Positions 16,926 through 24,836 of a stretch of 64,000 bases of DNA are shown one piece after another. The stretch is from contig LQBI01000024.1 of NCBI GenBank assembly GCA_002030045.1, positions 124,001-188,000 of the forward strand. The letters are read 5' to 3'. A program made the translations under genes and the position numbers. The number at the start of each line of letters is the position of its first letter. Positions within the stretch are counted from its first letter, which is position 1. The stretch is from Candidatus Aegiribacteria sp. MLS_C. GTDB lineage: Bacteria > Fermentibacterota > Fermentibacteria > Fermentibacterales > JCC-6. The notes beneath the pieces were generated by a model. That model searched no databases. It was not told where the DNA came from and was given only the letters and a program-made list of their open reading frames with translations.

Positions 16926-17908
16926 GCTTCAACTATCCGTTCCTTCTGCTCCTTCTCCTTCTTGTGCCGCTCTATCTCTGGCTCAGGGCCAGGTGGCACA
17001 GCAGGGAGATGAAGGCTCTCAGGGTCTTCGTCAGGCCCGTTCTGTGGGACCGGGTAGTGATCAACCCTCCGCCTCCCAGACTGGTCTCCAGGACTCTCTG
17101 GGCACTGGTTATCGCGCTTCTTGTGTTAAGCCTCAGCGGTCCCACATGGGGCCGGACAGAGGCGGTGGTATCCACCGGAGGCAAGAATCTGGTTGTGGCG
17201 CTGGACGTCTCACAGTCCATGGCCTCTCTGGACGAGATACCCTCCAGGCTGGCCCGGGCGTCAGGGGAGATTGAGCGGCTGGCGGAAGAACTCCGCGATG
17301 TCAGGATAGCGCTGGTACTCTTCTCCGGTTCATCGAGGCTGACGGTACCCCTTACCCTGGACAGGGAGTTCCTCGCAGGCAGGCTTCCCGAGGATCCCTG
17401 GAGCAATCCGGACATAATGCCGGGAACAAGACTGGGAGACATGGTCCAGCTTATGGGCAACTCCCTTCCGGACATGGACCTGGAAGCCAGCCTCGGCATC
17501 ATCTTCAGCGACGGCGGTTTCCACGATTACGCAGTCGAGAGCGCCATAGAGGCCGCCGCCGGTAACAGCATGAGGCTGATCACGGTGGGGGTCGGAGGAC
17601 CGGTGGAAGTACCCGTGCCCACCCGGGAGGGAGGAGTGCTGGTGGCCGCGCCCGGGGATACGGTGATGACCAGGCTGGAGGAGGGATCGCTCAGGGAACT
17701 GGCGGAGAGGACCGGAGGGATATACCTCCGGCTTTCCGGTCCCGACGACCTGGTATCCGTCACCAGGAGTTTCCTGGAGAGCATCTCCAGCCGGAACAGC
17801 GAACTGGCAACCGGCGGCTCAACAGGAAAGAGGCGCTACCAGTACTTCCTCGGGGCTGCGCTTCTCCTGACTGGCGTATCCCTGATCCTCGAGAGGAGGG
17901 GAATATGA
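16922..17908 (+). CDS. batB: VWA-domain membrane protein, BatB-like
   Basis: TTG 16922 overlaps the previous stop as TTGA. The 328-residue product has an N-terminal helix (FLLLLLLLVPLYLWL), a second helix (TLWALVIALLVLSLSG), a von Willebrand A domain with MIDAS DVSQSMASLDEIPSRL, and a C-terminal helix (YQYFLGAALLLTGVSLIL). It is a paralogue of the preceding BatA-like protein, as usual in Bat operons. Both are thought to form a membrane complex handled by MoxR. The C-terminus overlaps the next ATG as ATGA. Confidence 0.88.
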   Translation: MSFNYPFLLLLLLLVPLYLWLRARWHSREMKALRVFVRPVLWDRVVINPPPPRLVSRTLWALVIALLVLSLSGPTWGRTEAVVSTGGKNLVVALDVSQSMASLDEIPSRLARASGEIERLAEELRDVRIALVLFSGSSRLTVPLTLDREFLAGRLPEDPWSNPDIMPGTRLGDMVQLMGNSLPDMDLEASLGIIFSDGGFHDYAVESAIEAAAGNSMRLITVGVGGPVEVPVPTREGGVLVAAPGDTVMTRLEEGSLRELAERTGGIYLRLSGPDDLVSVTRSFLESISSRNSELATGGSTGKRRYQYFLGAALLLTGVSLILERRGI

Positions 17909-18654
17909 TCCTCCTTCTGTGCCTTGCTCTAATCATGCAGACAGGACCCTCCCCGGCAGAACTCGGAGGCAGCGCCATTCAGCTTCTTCTTTCGGGGGAT
18001 GCCGGGGCGGCAGGCCCGATCCTCCAGGAACTCTATTCCCGAATGCCCCGCAACGGAAGGATAGGGTACAACCTGGCGGCTTCCGCCTTCATGACCGGTT
18101 CGTACCAGGTTGCCGATTCGGTCCTCTCGGAACTGTCTCCAGACGGTCTGGACGAGGACACGCTGTCCACCGCCCAAGACCTCACGGCACTTGCGCTTGC
18201 CATAAGCAACAATGATTACGCCGGCGTTGAGTCCGCAGTAGAGAGGCTCAGGGCAAGCGTTTCCGACGGCAATTCGCCCAGTTGCGAGATCACCGGACTT
18301 GAAGCCGGTCTCAACTGGCTGGAGCACCACGACCCCCCCGAGGAACAGCAGGACAGCCAGGACCAGCAGGAGAACCAGGACCGGCAGGACGACCAGGACC
18401 GGCAGGACGACCAGGACCGGCAGGACGACCAGGACCGGCAGGACGACCAGGACCGGCAGGACGACCAGGATCAGCAGGACGACCAGGATCAGCAGGACGA
18501 CCGGGACCGGCAGCAGGTTCAGCCACCGCCGTCTGTCGAAGAAATGACCCCCGAGCAGGCCAGGGCGATCCTCGACCTGGTGGAGGAGAACCAGCAGCCC
18601 GAGGACTCGTTGGGTACCGGCAAGGCCGGTACCCCGGCGGGACCCGAATGGTAG
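17905..18654 (+). CDS. batC: BatC-like TPR protein with Asp/Gln tandem repeat
   Basis: This 249-residue protein has a signal-like N-terminus (ILLLCLALIMQTG), a helical TPR-like region (residues ~20-140, e.g. GRIGYNLAASAFMTGSYQVAD) and a long hydrophilic run of QDRQDD-type hexapeptides (residues ~150-202). It ends in a conserved-looking tail, PPSVEEMTPEQARAILDLVE. BatC proteins in Bacteroidetes have the same plan: TPRs, a charged or Gln-rich linker and a short terminal helix. It overlaps both neighbours. The exact length of the repeat tract is probably variable between strains. Confidence 0.75.
   Translation: MILLLCLALIMQTGPSPAELGGSAIQLLLSGDAGAAGPILQELYSRMPRNGRIGYNLAASAFMTGSYQVADSVLSELSPDGLDEDTLSTAQDLTALALAISNNDYAGVESAVERLRASVSDGNSPSCEITGLEAGLNWLEHHDPPEEQQDSQDQQENQDRQDDQDRQDDQDRQDDQDRQDDQDRQDDQDQQDDQDQQDDRDRQQVQPPPSVEEMTPEQARAILDLVEENQQPEDSLGTGKAGTPAGPEW
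18349..18511 (+). repeat. 18-bp coding microsatellite (Gln-Asp-Arg-Gln-Asp-Asp units)
   Basis: CAGGACCGGCAGGACGAC is repeated in tandem, perfectly in the centre and degenerating at both edges to CAGGATCAGCAGGACGAC and similar. The period keeps the reading frame. It encodes an acidic, Gln-rich flexible linker in the BatC-like protein. Confidence 0.92.
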
Positions 18655-20228
18655 GATTCCTCCTGCTGTCAGCGCTGGTCATGCAGCCTCCTGAGGTTAG
18701 CATCACCGTTCCGGATTCGGTCAGTACCGGAGAGGTGTTCCAGTGCCTGGTGAACGTCGAGGGCCGGGACCTCCAGGATATCGACTGCACGCCGGTGTAC
18801 TCCGACAGTCTGGAGTACCTGGGTCTGAGCACCATGAGTTCCTTCTCTTCCGTAAGCACACCGTCGGGCACCCGGGTATCATCGAGCGTGACCCTGACCA
18901 TGAATTTCTCTGCAAATACCGAGGGTATACACACCATCGGACCCCTGACGCTGACCTCCTCCGGCAGGACACTGTTCACGAGTACCGAATACCGCGTGAC
19001 CTCTTCAGGCAGCGGACCTGCCCTCCCGGCTGTTCCGACGGGCCGGCAGGGGGGAGGAGGACCGGAGGATGCCATCGCCTGGATGGAAGTGGAGATCGAT
19101 ACCACCGGGAGGGTCTACCCGGGCCAGACCTTCATGGCTGACTACTACATCTGCAAGACCGTTCCCACTGTACAGGTCGTTGACCTCTACCTCGATCCTT
19201 CCGACTACGCCACGTCCAGTCTCTCCAGACAGATCGAAGAACTACAATGGATACGGGAAAAGGACGGGACGTACCGTACCTGGCTGGCCACCATGGAAAT
19301 AACGCCAGCTTTCGCCTGCACCCTCTCACTTCCGGTACTCAGAGGACGGATCGGTCTGCCCGGAGGCATGCTGCGTCCGTCCAGGGATTACATGATCTCT
19401 TCGGAAGGCGTCACCATTCCGGTCTATGCTTTCCCATCAGAGGGAATGCCGGAGAACTTCGACGGCATGACGGGAGACGTGGTCTTCACCTGCGAAAGGA
19501 TAAGCAGAGGTTACAGCCCCGGCGGAGAGAGATGCGTGAGGATCACCGCTACCGGTCCCGGTTCGAAGAACCTCGATGAACTTCCTGAACTCACGGTGGA
19601 CGGTCCCGCCGTTATTATGCAGGGAAGGTGTTTCAACACTGTCAGAGGAGAGAGGGCATGGGACATCCTTGTCCAGCCCTCGGACAGCGGCAGGGTGGTA
19701 ATAGGTCCGGACAGCATCGCCTGGTTCGACACCGCCGCGGAAGAATACAGGCAGGCTGTCATTCCTCCGTGTACCCTGTCAGTGTACCCCATAAGGGGAA
19801 GCGCAGCGGATCTCTCTTTCCTGGACGAGGAGAACGGCGGTTCCACTCTTTTCTGGATCATTACAGTTGCGCTCATGCTCCTTGCCTCCCTGTTCCTCAT
19901 AGTCCGCTATCGCAGCCGTGTCTCCGGACCAGCCGACGTGATGGCGGCCGAGGATGTGGAGGAACTCCTGACCGCACTCGGCGACAGGCTTTCCATAGTG
20001 CTTACAGGCACGAGAAGCTACATTGGTTCCGAGGTGCTAGGCGAGATCCTGGACGGCTGTTCACTGGATTCCATGGTCGCAAGGAGGCTTCTCCGGCACT
20101 GGAAGGACCTTGAGCTGCTGCTTTCCGGCAGTAAGGTCTCCGCGGAACAGCTGAAAAGGCTCAAGGAAAAGAGCCGCGAGCTGATTGCCGAGATCGAGAC
20201 CGAGATGTACCGTACCGAAAAGGACTGA
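18648..20228 (+). CDS. batD: BatD-like oxygen-tolerance protein
   Basis: The 526-residue protein closes the operon and overlaps batC by 7 bp. A weak signal sequence (GFLLLSALVMQP) precedes several beta-sandwich domains typical of BatD: VSITVPDSVSTGEVFQCLVN at the N-terminus and MEVEIDTTGRVYPGQTFMAD near residue 145. Next come a transmembrane helix (FWIITVALMLLASLFLIV near residue 405) and a cytoplasmic helical tail ending RELIAEIETEMYRTEKD. BatD is thought to bridge the VWA proteins in the envelope and affects aerotolerance or stress resistance in Bacteroides and Leptospira-type systems. Confidence 0.82.
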   Translation: MVGFLLLSALVMQPPEVSITVPDSVSTGEVFQCLVNVEGRDLQDIDCTPVYSDSLEYLGLSTMSSFSSVSTPSGTRVSSSVTLTMNFSANTEGIHTIGPLTLTSSGRTLFTSTEYRVTSSGSGPALPAVPTGRQGGGGPEDAIAWMEVEIDTTGRVYPGQTFMADYYICKTVPTVQVVDLYLDPSDYATSSLSRQIEELQWIREKDGTYRTWLATMEITPAFACTLSLPVLRGRIGLPGGMLRPSRDYMISSEGVTIPVYAFPSEGMPENFDGMTGDVVFTCERISRGYSPGGERCVRITATGPGSKNLDELPELTVDGPAVIMQGRCFNTVRGERAWDILVQPSDSGRVVIGPDSIAWFDTAAEEYRQAVIPPCTLSVYPIRGSAADLSFLDEENGGSTLFWIITVALMLLASLFLIVRYRSRVSGPADVMAAEDVEELLTALGDRLSIVLTGTRSYIGSEVLGEILDGCSLDSMVARRLLRHWKDLELLLSGSKVSAEQLKRLKEKSRELIAEIETEMYRTEKD

Positions 20229-20298
20229 CGAGCCCTTACGGCCTCCCTATATTCCTGCGACGATTTAATGATACGGTAGAATCGACCTCGATTGTTCG

Positions 20299-21765
20299 AT
20301 GCAGGATTGGGGTTTCCACATGGTGGCCAACATCGTAGCGCTGTCTCTCTACGCCGTTCTCATAGTTCTGATAGGTCTCAAGGGTCTCAGGAGGACCAGT
20401 ACCTACTCCGATTTCCTCCTCGGAGGAGGGAAGATCGGTCCCTGGATGACGGCCTTCTCCTACGGTACGGCCTACTTCTCCGCCGTGCTTCTCATCGGCT
20501 TCGCAGGCAAGCTTGGATGGGGGTTCGGCCTCTCCGCCATGTGGGTGGCCGTGGGGAACACTCTCATAGGTACACTTGGCGTATGGCTGCTCCTGGGGCA
20601 CAGGATAAGGGAAGCCGCCCAGCGTTACGGCGTCCATACCATGCCGGAGTATCTCGAGGCAAGGTATTCGAGTCCGTTCTTCAAGGGTTATTCGGCCCTG
20701 GCCATCTTCGTATTCTTCATACCCTACACCGCCGCCGTGTTCATGGGACTCAGCTACCTCTTCGAATCGACCTTCGGTATCAACTACGACCTGGTACTGC
20801 TTTTCATGGGACTTTTCACAGGGATATATCTTATAATGGGCGGTTACAGGTCCATCGCCATGATAGACGTCATCTTCGGCATCGTTATGACCATCGGTGT
20901 CCTCATTCTCCTCTGGTTCAACCTTCAGAAGGGGGGAGGTCTGCCGAACATCACCGATTCCCTGAGGGCCATCGAACCGAAACTGGTTTCCCCTGTAGGT
21001 CCTCCCGGCCTCGTTCCCCTTCTCTCACTGGTCTTCCTTACGAGCGTGGCCCCTTTCGCCATGCCCCAGCTCCTTCAGAAGTTCTACGCCATAAGGGACC
21101 GCAGGGCAGTCAGAATCGGTACCGTGGCTTCCGCAGTTTTCGCTCTCCTGGTAACCGGCATAGCCTACTTCACCGGCGCCCTGACCAGGATATTCCTTTC
21201 CCCGTCCAATGCTCCCGGTGCCTTCGATAACGGCGCACCCCTGTTCGACAACCTCATCCCGGAGCTTCTGGTCAACGTGATACCGGAGGGTCTCACGGCG
21301 GTCATACTTCTGCTGGTTCTCTCCGCTTCCATGTCTACACTGGCCGCACTGGTCCTGGTATCAAGTTCCACTGTGACGAAGGATTTCTACAACGGTTTCA
21401 TAAGGAAGAACGCCTCGGACAGGTCCCTTACATCTCTGGGCAGGCTCAGCAGCGGATTCTTCATAGTGCTCTCCATCATACTTGCTTGGACGAAGCCCGA
21501 CGTCATCGTGACGATACTCTCCATATCCTGGGGAGCCATAGCTTCAGTCTTCCTCGGACCCTTCATATGGGGGATCCTATCGAAAAGGATGAGCAGAACC
21601 GGAGCGATAACGGCATCCCTTGCAGGCCTCGGTACCTGTCTGTTCCTCTTCTTCACGCAGGAGGCGTCCAGGATACCTCAGTCCGCATCCACGGGAATGA
21701 TCGTCTCGCTGGTGGTTCCCGTGTTCTTCCTGCCGTTCGGAAGAAAAAAAGAGAAGGTGTCATAA
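20299..21765 (+). CDS. Sodium:solute symporter (SSS family)
   Basis: The 488-residue integral membrane protein has about 13 predicted helices. The N-terminal helix is LYAVLIVLIGLKGLR, followed by the SSS signature-like GGGKIGPWMTAFSYGTAYFSA and later GVHTMPEYLEARY, a typical PutP/SGLT element. ATG 20320 (VANIVALSLY) is an alternative start. It imports a small organic solute with sodium; proline, pantothenate or a sugar are all possible, and the sequence alone does not decide. It is monocistronic, with TAGAAT at 20271-20276 as a possible -10 and a palindrome/repeat region behind it. Confidence 0.88.
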   Translation: MQDWGFHMVANIVALSLYAVLIVLIGLKGLRRTSTYSDFLLGGGKIGPWMTAFSYGTAYFSAVLLIGFAGKLGWGFGLSAMWVAVGNTLIGTLGVWLLLGHRIREAAQRYGVHTMPEYLEARYSSPFFKGYSALAIFVFFIPYTAAVFMGLSYLFESTFGINYDLVLLFMGLFTGIYLIMGGYRSIAMIDVIFGIVMTIGVLILLWFNLQKGGGLPNITDSLRAIEPKLVSPVGPPGLVPLLSLVFLTSVAPFAMPQLLQKFYAIRDRRAVRIGTVASAVFALLVTGIAYFTGALTRIFLSPSNAPGAFDNGAPLFDNLIPELLVNVIPEGLTAVILLLVLSASMSTLAALVLVSSSTVTKDFYNGFIRKNASDRSLTSLGRLSSGFFIVLSIILAWTKPDVIVTILSISWGAIASVFLGPFIWGILSKRMSRTGAITASLAGLGTCLFLFFTQEASRIPQSASTGMIVSLVVPVFFLPFGRKKEKVS

Positions 21766-21834
21766 CTGTTCATGGGATGAGGTGATGCTGGTCAGGGTGG
21801 AGGTTCGGGGCTATACCAACAATGTCCGATAAGA

Positions 21835-21894
21835 GATATTATGTAAAGTCATAACCATGAATAGTCCACGTTTCCTATGACTGTACATAATATC
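21835..21894. repeat. Long AT-rich inverted repeat (19-bp arms, one mismatch)
   Basis: GATATTATGTAAAGTCATA (21835-21853) pairs with TATGACTGTACATAATATC (21876-21894) at 18 of 19 positions across a 22-base loop. It lies 70 bp after the symporter gene in a patch much richer in AT than its surroundings. It could be a terminator-like hairpin, a protein-binding dyad or the end of a small mobile element. Confidence 0.8.
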
Positions 21895-21925
21895 GGTCCA
21901 TATGATACTAGTAGTTTTTGGGTTC

Positions 21926-22065
21926 GTTCTTCGCTCTTTCTTCGGGATCAATATCAGTCGGTTCTTCGCCCGTGCTTCTGGATCAGTATCAATCGGTTCT
22001 TCGCTCTTGTTTCTAGATCAGAATGAGTTCGTTCTTCGCCCGTGTTTCTAACACTTCCAGCAAAA
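21926..22065. repeat. 35-bp tandem repeat, four degenerate copies
   Basis: GTTCTTCGC recurs at 21926, 21961, 21996 and 22031, an exact 35-bp period. Copies share GTTCTTCGCyC..k.TTCTnGATCA. The fourth copy decays before the terminator at 22062. There are no spacers, so it is not a CRISPR array. The rest of the 21766-22112 gap holds the palindrome at 21835-21894 and no convincing gene. Confidence 0.85.
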
Positions 22066-22088
22066 AGAGCCGGGCTCGCGCCCGGCTC
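22062..22088 (-). terminator. Rho-independent terminator of the long minus-strand block
   Basis: On the minus strand GAGCCGGGC-GCGA-GCCCGGCTC (22088-22067) is followed directly by TTTTTG. This perfect 9-bp GC-rich stem and U tract lie 24 bp past the stop of the last gene of the minus-strand cluster. Confidence 0.92.
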
Positions 22089-22112
22089 ATCTCGCTCCTG
22101 CGTGCTTTCGAC

Positions 22113-22847
22113 TCAGTCCATGGCCACCTGGAGGCGGGCCATCTGATACCTTACGAAATCCGTGGTGTCGGGGTTTATTCCGAGGGCTGTCTGGAGGTTC
22201 TCCAGAGAGCCTGTGTAGTCCTGCATGGCGTAGTCTATCCTTGAAAGTCCTGAATAGGCCTCCCAGGCGAGCTGCGAGTTCTCCGGCACGTTCTGCAGTA
22301 TCTCGTTGTAATGCTCCCTGGCAACTGCCAGGTCGGCTCCGCCGCCCCTGTTCTCCAGTGCCATTGCAAGATGGAGGCTGGCCGAGTTCTTCAGATCATC
22401 TGCCGGATCCGATGCCAGGAAATCCTGCAGTTCGGGAATGACCTCGCTCTCCATTCCGAAGAGTATCCCTATCTTTGCCGCCAGTATCATTGACCTCTTC
22501 CCCGGAAGCCTTCCCGGATACGACCTGTAGTTGTTCCTGGCTATCTGCCTCGCTGTCTGTAGCTGGCTCACCGAGGTCTGCATGTCTCCGTAGTGTATAA
22601 GGTTATCCATCGCCATGTTGTAGAGCTGATGGGCGAGAAAGTACTGCGCCCTGCATTCGTTGGCCTGTCTCGCAGAGTTGCTGTTGATGGACTGTATAAC
22701 CAGAACTCCGACGATGATGACAGCGGCACCGATCACGAACTGCTTCACGTGTTCCTGAAGGTAACTCATTCCCTTCAGAAGCGCATCGTTGACCGGGTCC
22801 TTCTTGAGTTCGGTCTTGGTCAGTCTTTTCCTTGTCCTGTGGGCCAT
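22113..22847 (-). CDS. Membrane-anchored TPR protein (YfgM-like)
   Basis: This 244-residue protein has a basic, Lys/Arg-rich cytoplasmic N-terminus (HRTRKRLTKTELKKDPV) and one transmembrane helix (FVIGAAVIIVGVLVIQSI near residue 38). A periplasmic set of TPR helices follows (LKNSASLHLAMALENRGG, AWEAYSGLSRIDYAMQDYTG). The layout matches YfgM-type proteins, which assist periplasmic protein handling at the Sec translocon. That role is an inference from architecture. It is the last gene before a strong terminator and follows coaE by 18 bp. Confidence 0.75.
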   Translation of the reverse strand: MAHRTRKRLTKTELKKDPVNDALLKGMSYLQEHVKQFVIGAAVIIVGVLVIQSINSNSARQANECRAQYFLAHQLYNMAMDNLIHYGDMQTSVSQLQTARQIARNNYRSYPGRLPGKRSMILAAKIGILFGMESEVIPELQDFLASDPADDLKNSASLHLAMALENRGGGADLAVAREHYNEILQNVPENSQLAWEAYSGLSRIDYAMQDYTGSLENLQTALGINPDTTDFVRYQMARLQVAMD

Positions 22848-22865
22848 CGCATCTCCCGATTCGTA

Positions 22866-23492
22866 TCAGATTCTGTTAAGCGTTTTCAGAATAAGGTGGA
22901 ATATAGTGATCATCCGCTCCTGAAGGTATTGCGGACCGCCGCTGTTCTCGATCACATGATCCGCCATCGCCGCCTTCCCGTCAAGGTCCATCTGGCTCTC
23001 CCAGCGTCTGCGCGTGACCTCCGGCGGTATACCGTCCATCTCGTAGATCCTGCGGGAACACCTCTCGAAGGTATCCTTCACCACCACGGTACTGTCGAAG
23101 AGCTCCGCAAGCCCGAGTTCGAAGAGAAGGGCGCCCTCGAGGACCCATACTCCCCCCTGCACCCTCGCCCTTCGGGCTGTCATCCTCGCCCAGCGCACCA
23201 TCCTCGGGTGAACGACCGAATTGAGTGCCTGCAGTCTATTCGAGCCATCGAATACCATTCCCGAGAGCGTCCGCCTGAGTTCCGGAGCGACCATTCCCGC
23301 CATCTCCGGCATTCCGAAACTTCGGGACAGCTCCTTCGTCACGAAACCCTTCTCCAGCATCCTGTGCCCGAGGATGTCAAGCGAGCATACCCCGTCAGCG
23401 AGCCCTTCCAGTGCCGCCGCCGCCGTACTCTGACCGCATCCGCTGTTGCCGGTCACCCCGATGAGAACGGATACCCCCGGTTCCGGCTTCAT
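22866..23492 (-). CDS. coaE: Dephospho-CoA kinase
   Basis: About 208 residues. It phosphorylates the 3'-hydroxyl of dephospho-CoA, the last step of coenzyme A synthesis. The P-loop is GVTGNSGCGQST near the N-terminus. Other family features are SLDILGHRMLEKG (normally D-AD), VVHPRMVRWAR and LLFELGLAELFDSTVVV; NVVHP/LLFE are CoaE hallmarks. The first conserved acidic motif is atypical (LDI rather than DAD). ATG 23492 overlaps the mtaB stop as ATGA; ATG 23507 is an alternative. The C-terminus is short but complete. Confidence 0.85.
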   Translation of the reverse strand: MKPEPGVSVLIGVTGNSGCGQSTAAAALEGLADGVCSLDILGHRMLEKGFVTKELSRSFGMPEMAGMVAPELRRTLSGMVFDGSNRLQALNSVVHPRMVRWARMTARRARVQGGVWVLEGALLFELGLAELFDSTVVVKDTFERCSRRIYEMDGIPPEVTRRRWESQMDLDGKAAMADHVIENSGGPQYLQERMITIFHLILKTLNRI

Positions 23493-24826
23493 CTCCTGTC
23501 CCAGCATACAGATCCGCTCTCCAGTGTAAGCGTGACCAGGTCCCCCTCCGTACTGCCTTCCGGTGCAATTACAGGTATGTAGTTGTCCGTCATACCTATG
23601 AGGTTCCCGGAAGGCTCATGGACCCTGGATTCAACCAGCAGGGTAACCGCGGATCCTACCTGAGATTCCCTGAAAGCCCTCCTCTTGGCCTTTGAAAGGT
23701 CTCTCAGCTGCTCCGCCCGATGGGTCACCGTTTCTGTATGCACCATTTCCCCTGACATCCCGGCCGCCGGTGTGCCCGGCCTGGGAGAAAAGGGGAACAC
23801 ATGCAGATAGGCCACGGCCGGATGGGAGACCAGGTCGACCGTACTTCGAAAATCCTCGTCGGTCTCCCCCGGGAAACCCACAATCACGTCTGAACCTATT
23901 CCGATTCCCGGAAAGAGTCCCGCCGCGGCATCGAAGAGTTCCCTTACATCACTGGAACCGTACCTTCGCCCCATTCTCTCCAGTATCCTGTCGGAGCCGC
24001 TCTGTACAGGTATGTGCAGATGCCTGCAGACCCCGGGGAACGCAAGCCCCTCCAGGATGTCCCTTCGAAGTCCCATGGGCTCCATCGAACTGAGTCTCAG
24101 CCTGAAGCCGCCGATACCCAGAAGGTCCCTTACGAGATGCACGAGACCGTAGGACTTCCCGTAGAGGTCCCTGCCGTACTCGACCAGGTCCACGCCGGTC
24201 AGGAGTATCTCCCTGAACCCGGACCGTACCAGCACCGAGGCATGTTCCATGACCACTTCCCTTGGCTGGCTCCTGGAAGGCCCTCTTGCGAATGGTACGA
24301 TGCAGTAGGTGCATCTGTGGTCGCACCCGTCCTGGACCTTCAGAAAGGCCCGTGTTCGGGACATCACCTGCGGTGCGCCGGCGGGAAAGATCGACAGCTC
24401 CGGATGCGTTCCGTGCCCGACGCTGAACTTGAGCCCCGCGTACTCCGCCACTTTCTCCACGAGTTCTTTCTTGGCGGTGTTGGGCAGCAGAAGCACGCGC
24501 TCTCCCCTGAACTCCTCCGGAGCTACCTGTGCAACGCAGCCGGTTACCACTACAAGTGCATCCGTCCTCCTGCAGAAGCTCCTTACAGCCTTCCTCGACC
24601 TGGCGGTGCTCCTTCCGGTGACCGCACAGGTGTTTACCAGGATTATGTCAGCCGAACCGGCGTCCGGTGCCCTGTGGAGTCCGCACCCGGTCCTGAACTC
24701 CTCAAGCAGGGCTTCGGTCTCGTAGGCGTTCAGCCTGCAGCCCAGGGTATATCCCCATATACTCCCGGGTATCGAGTTTCGAAGCGGGAGGGAGTCGTCC
24801 TCCCTCCCGCCCTCTTTTTGGAACAC
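23489..24826 (-). CDS. mtaB: MtaB-type tRNA methylthiotransferase (t6A to ms2t6A)
   Basis: This radical-SAM enzyme methylthiolates t6A37 in ANN-decoding tRNAs. The UPF0004 domain has GYTLGCRLNAYETEAL and NTCAVT; the radical-SAM cluster is CDHRCTYCIVPFARGPSRS. HIPVQSGSDRILERMGRRY and IVGFPGETDEDF are family blocks, and a C-terminal TRAM-like domain follows. The start is unclear: GTG 24826 lies just after the rpsA stop and ATG 24859 overlaps rpsA. From either, a perfect 11-bp hairpin (24784-24810) falls inside the first codons, before the conserved domain begins at about 24760. Co-transcribed with rpsA and coaE. Confidence 0.88.
   Translation of the reverse strand: MFQKEGGREDDSLPLRNSIPGSIWGYTLGCRLNAYETEALLEEFRTGCGLHRAPDAGSADIILVNTCAVTGRSTARSRKAVRSFCRRTDALVVVTGCVAQVAPEEFRGERVLLLPNTAKKELVEKVAEYAGLKFSVGHGTHPELSIFPAGAPQVMSRTRAFLKVQDGCDHRCTYCIVPFARGPSRSQPREVVMEHASVLVRSGFREILLTGVDLVEYGRDLYGKSYGLVHLVRDLLGIGGFRLRLSSMEPMGLRRDILEGLAFPGVCRHLHIPVQSGSDRILERMGRRYGSSDVRELFDAAAGLFPGIGIGSDVIVGFPGETDEDFRSTVDLVSHPAVAYLHVFPFSPRPGTPAAGMSGEMVHTETVTHRAEQLRDLSKAKRRAFRESQVGSAVTLLVESRVHEPSGNLIGMTDNYIPVIAPEGSTEGDLVTLTLESGSVCWDRR
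24784..24810. terminator. GC-rich hairpin between rpsA and the conserved part of mtaB
   Basis: GCGGGAGGGAG-TCGTC-CTCCCTCCCGC forms a perfect 11-bp stem. On the plus strand it is followed by CCTCTTTTT. On the transcribed minus strand it is preceded by an A-rich run and followed by TTCGAAAC, so it may act as a processing or attenuation hairpin behind the highly expressed rpsA. Confidence 0.5.
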
Positions 24827-24836
24827 GGTATTCAGG

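Noticed and set aside
21926-22065. Regularly spaced repeats that might be a CRISPR array
   Set aside because: The 35-bp period has no spacers; repeats follow each other directly and degrade, and no cas gene is near.
22593-23582. A 329-codon plus-strand frame over coaE and the TPR gene
   Set aside because: It is antisense to two recognisable genes, and its product is low-complexity, rich in His and Arg.
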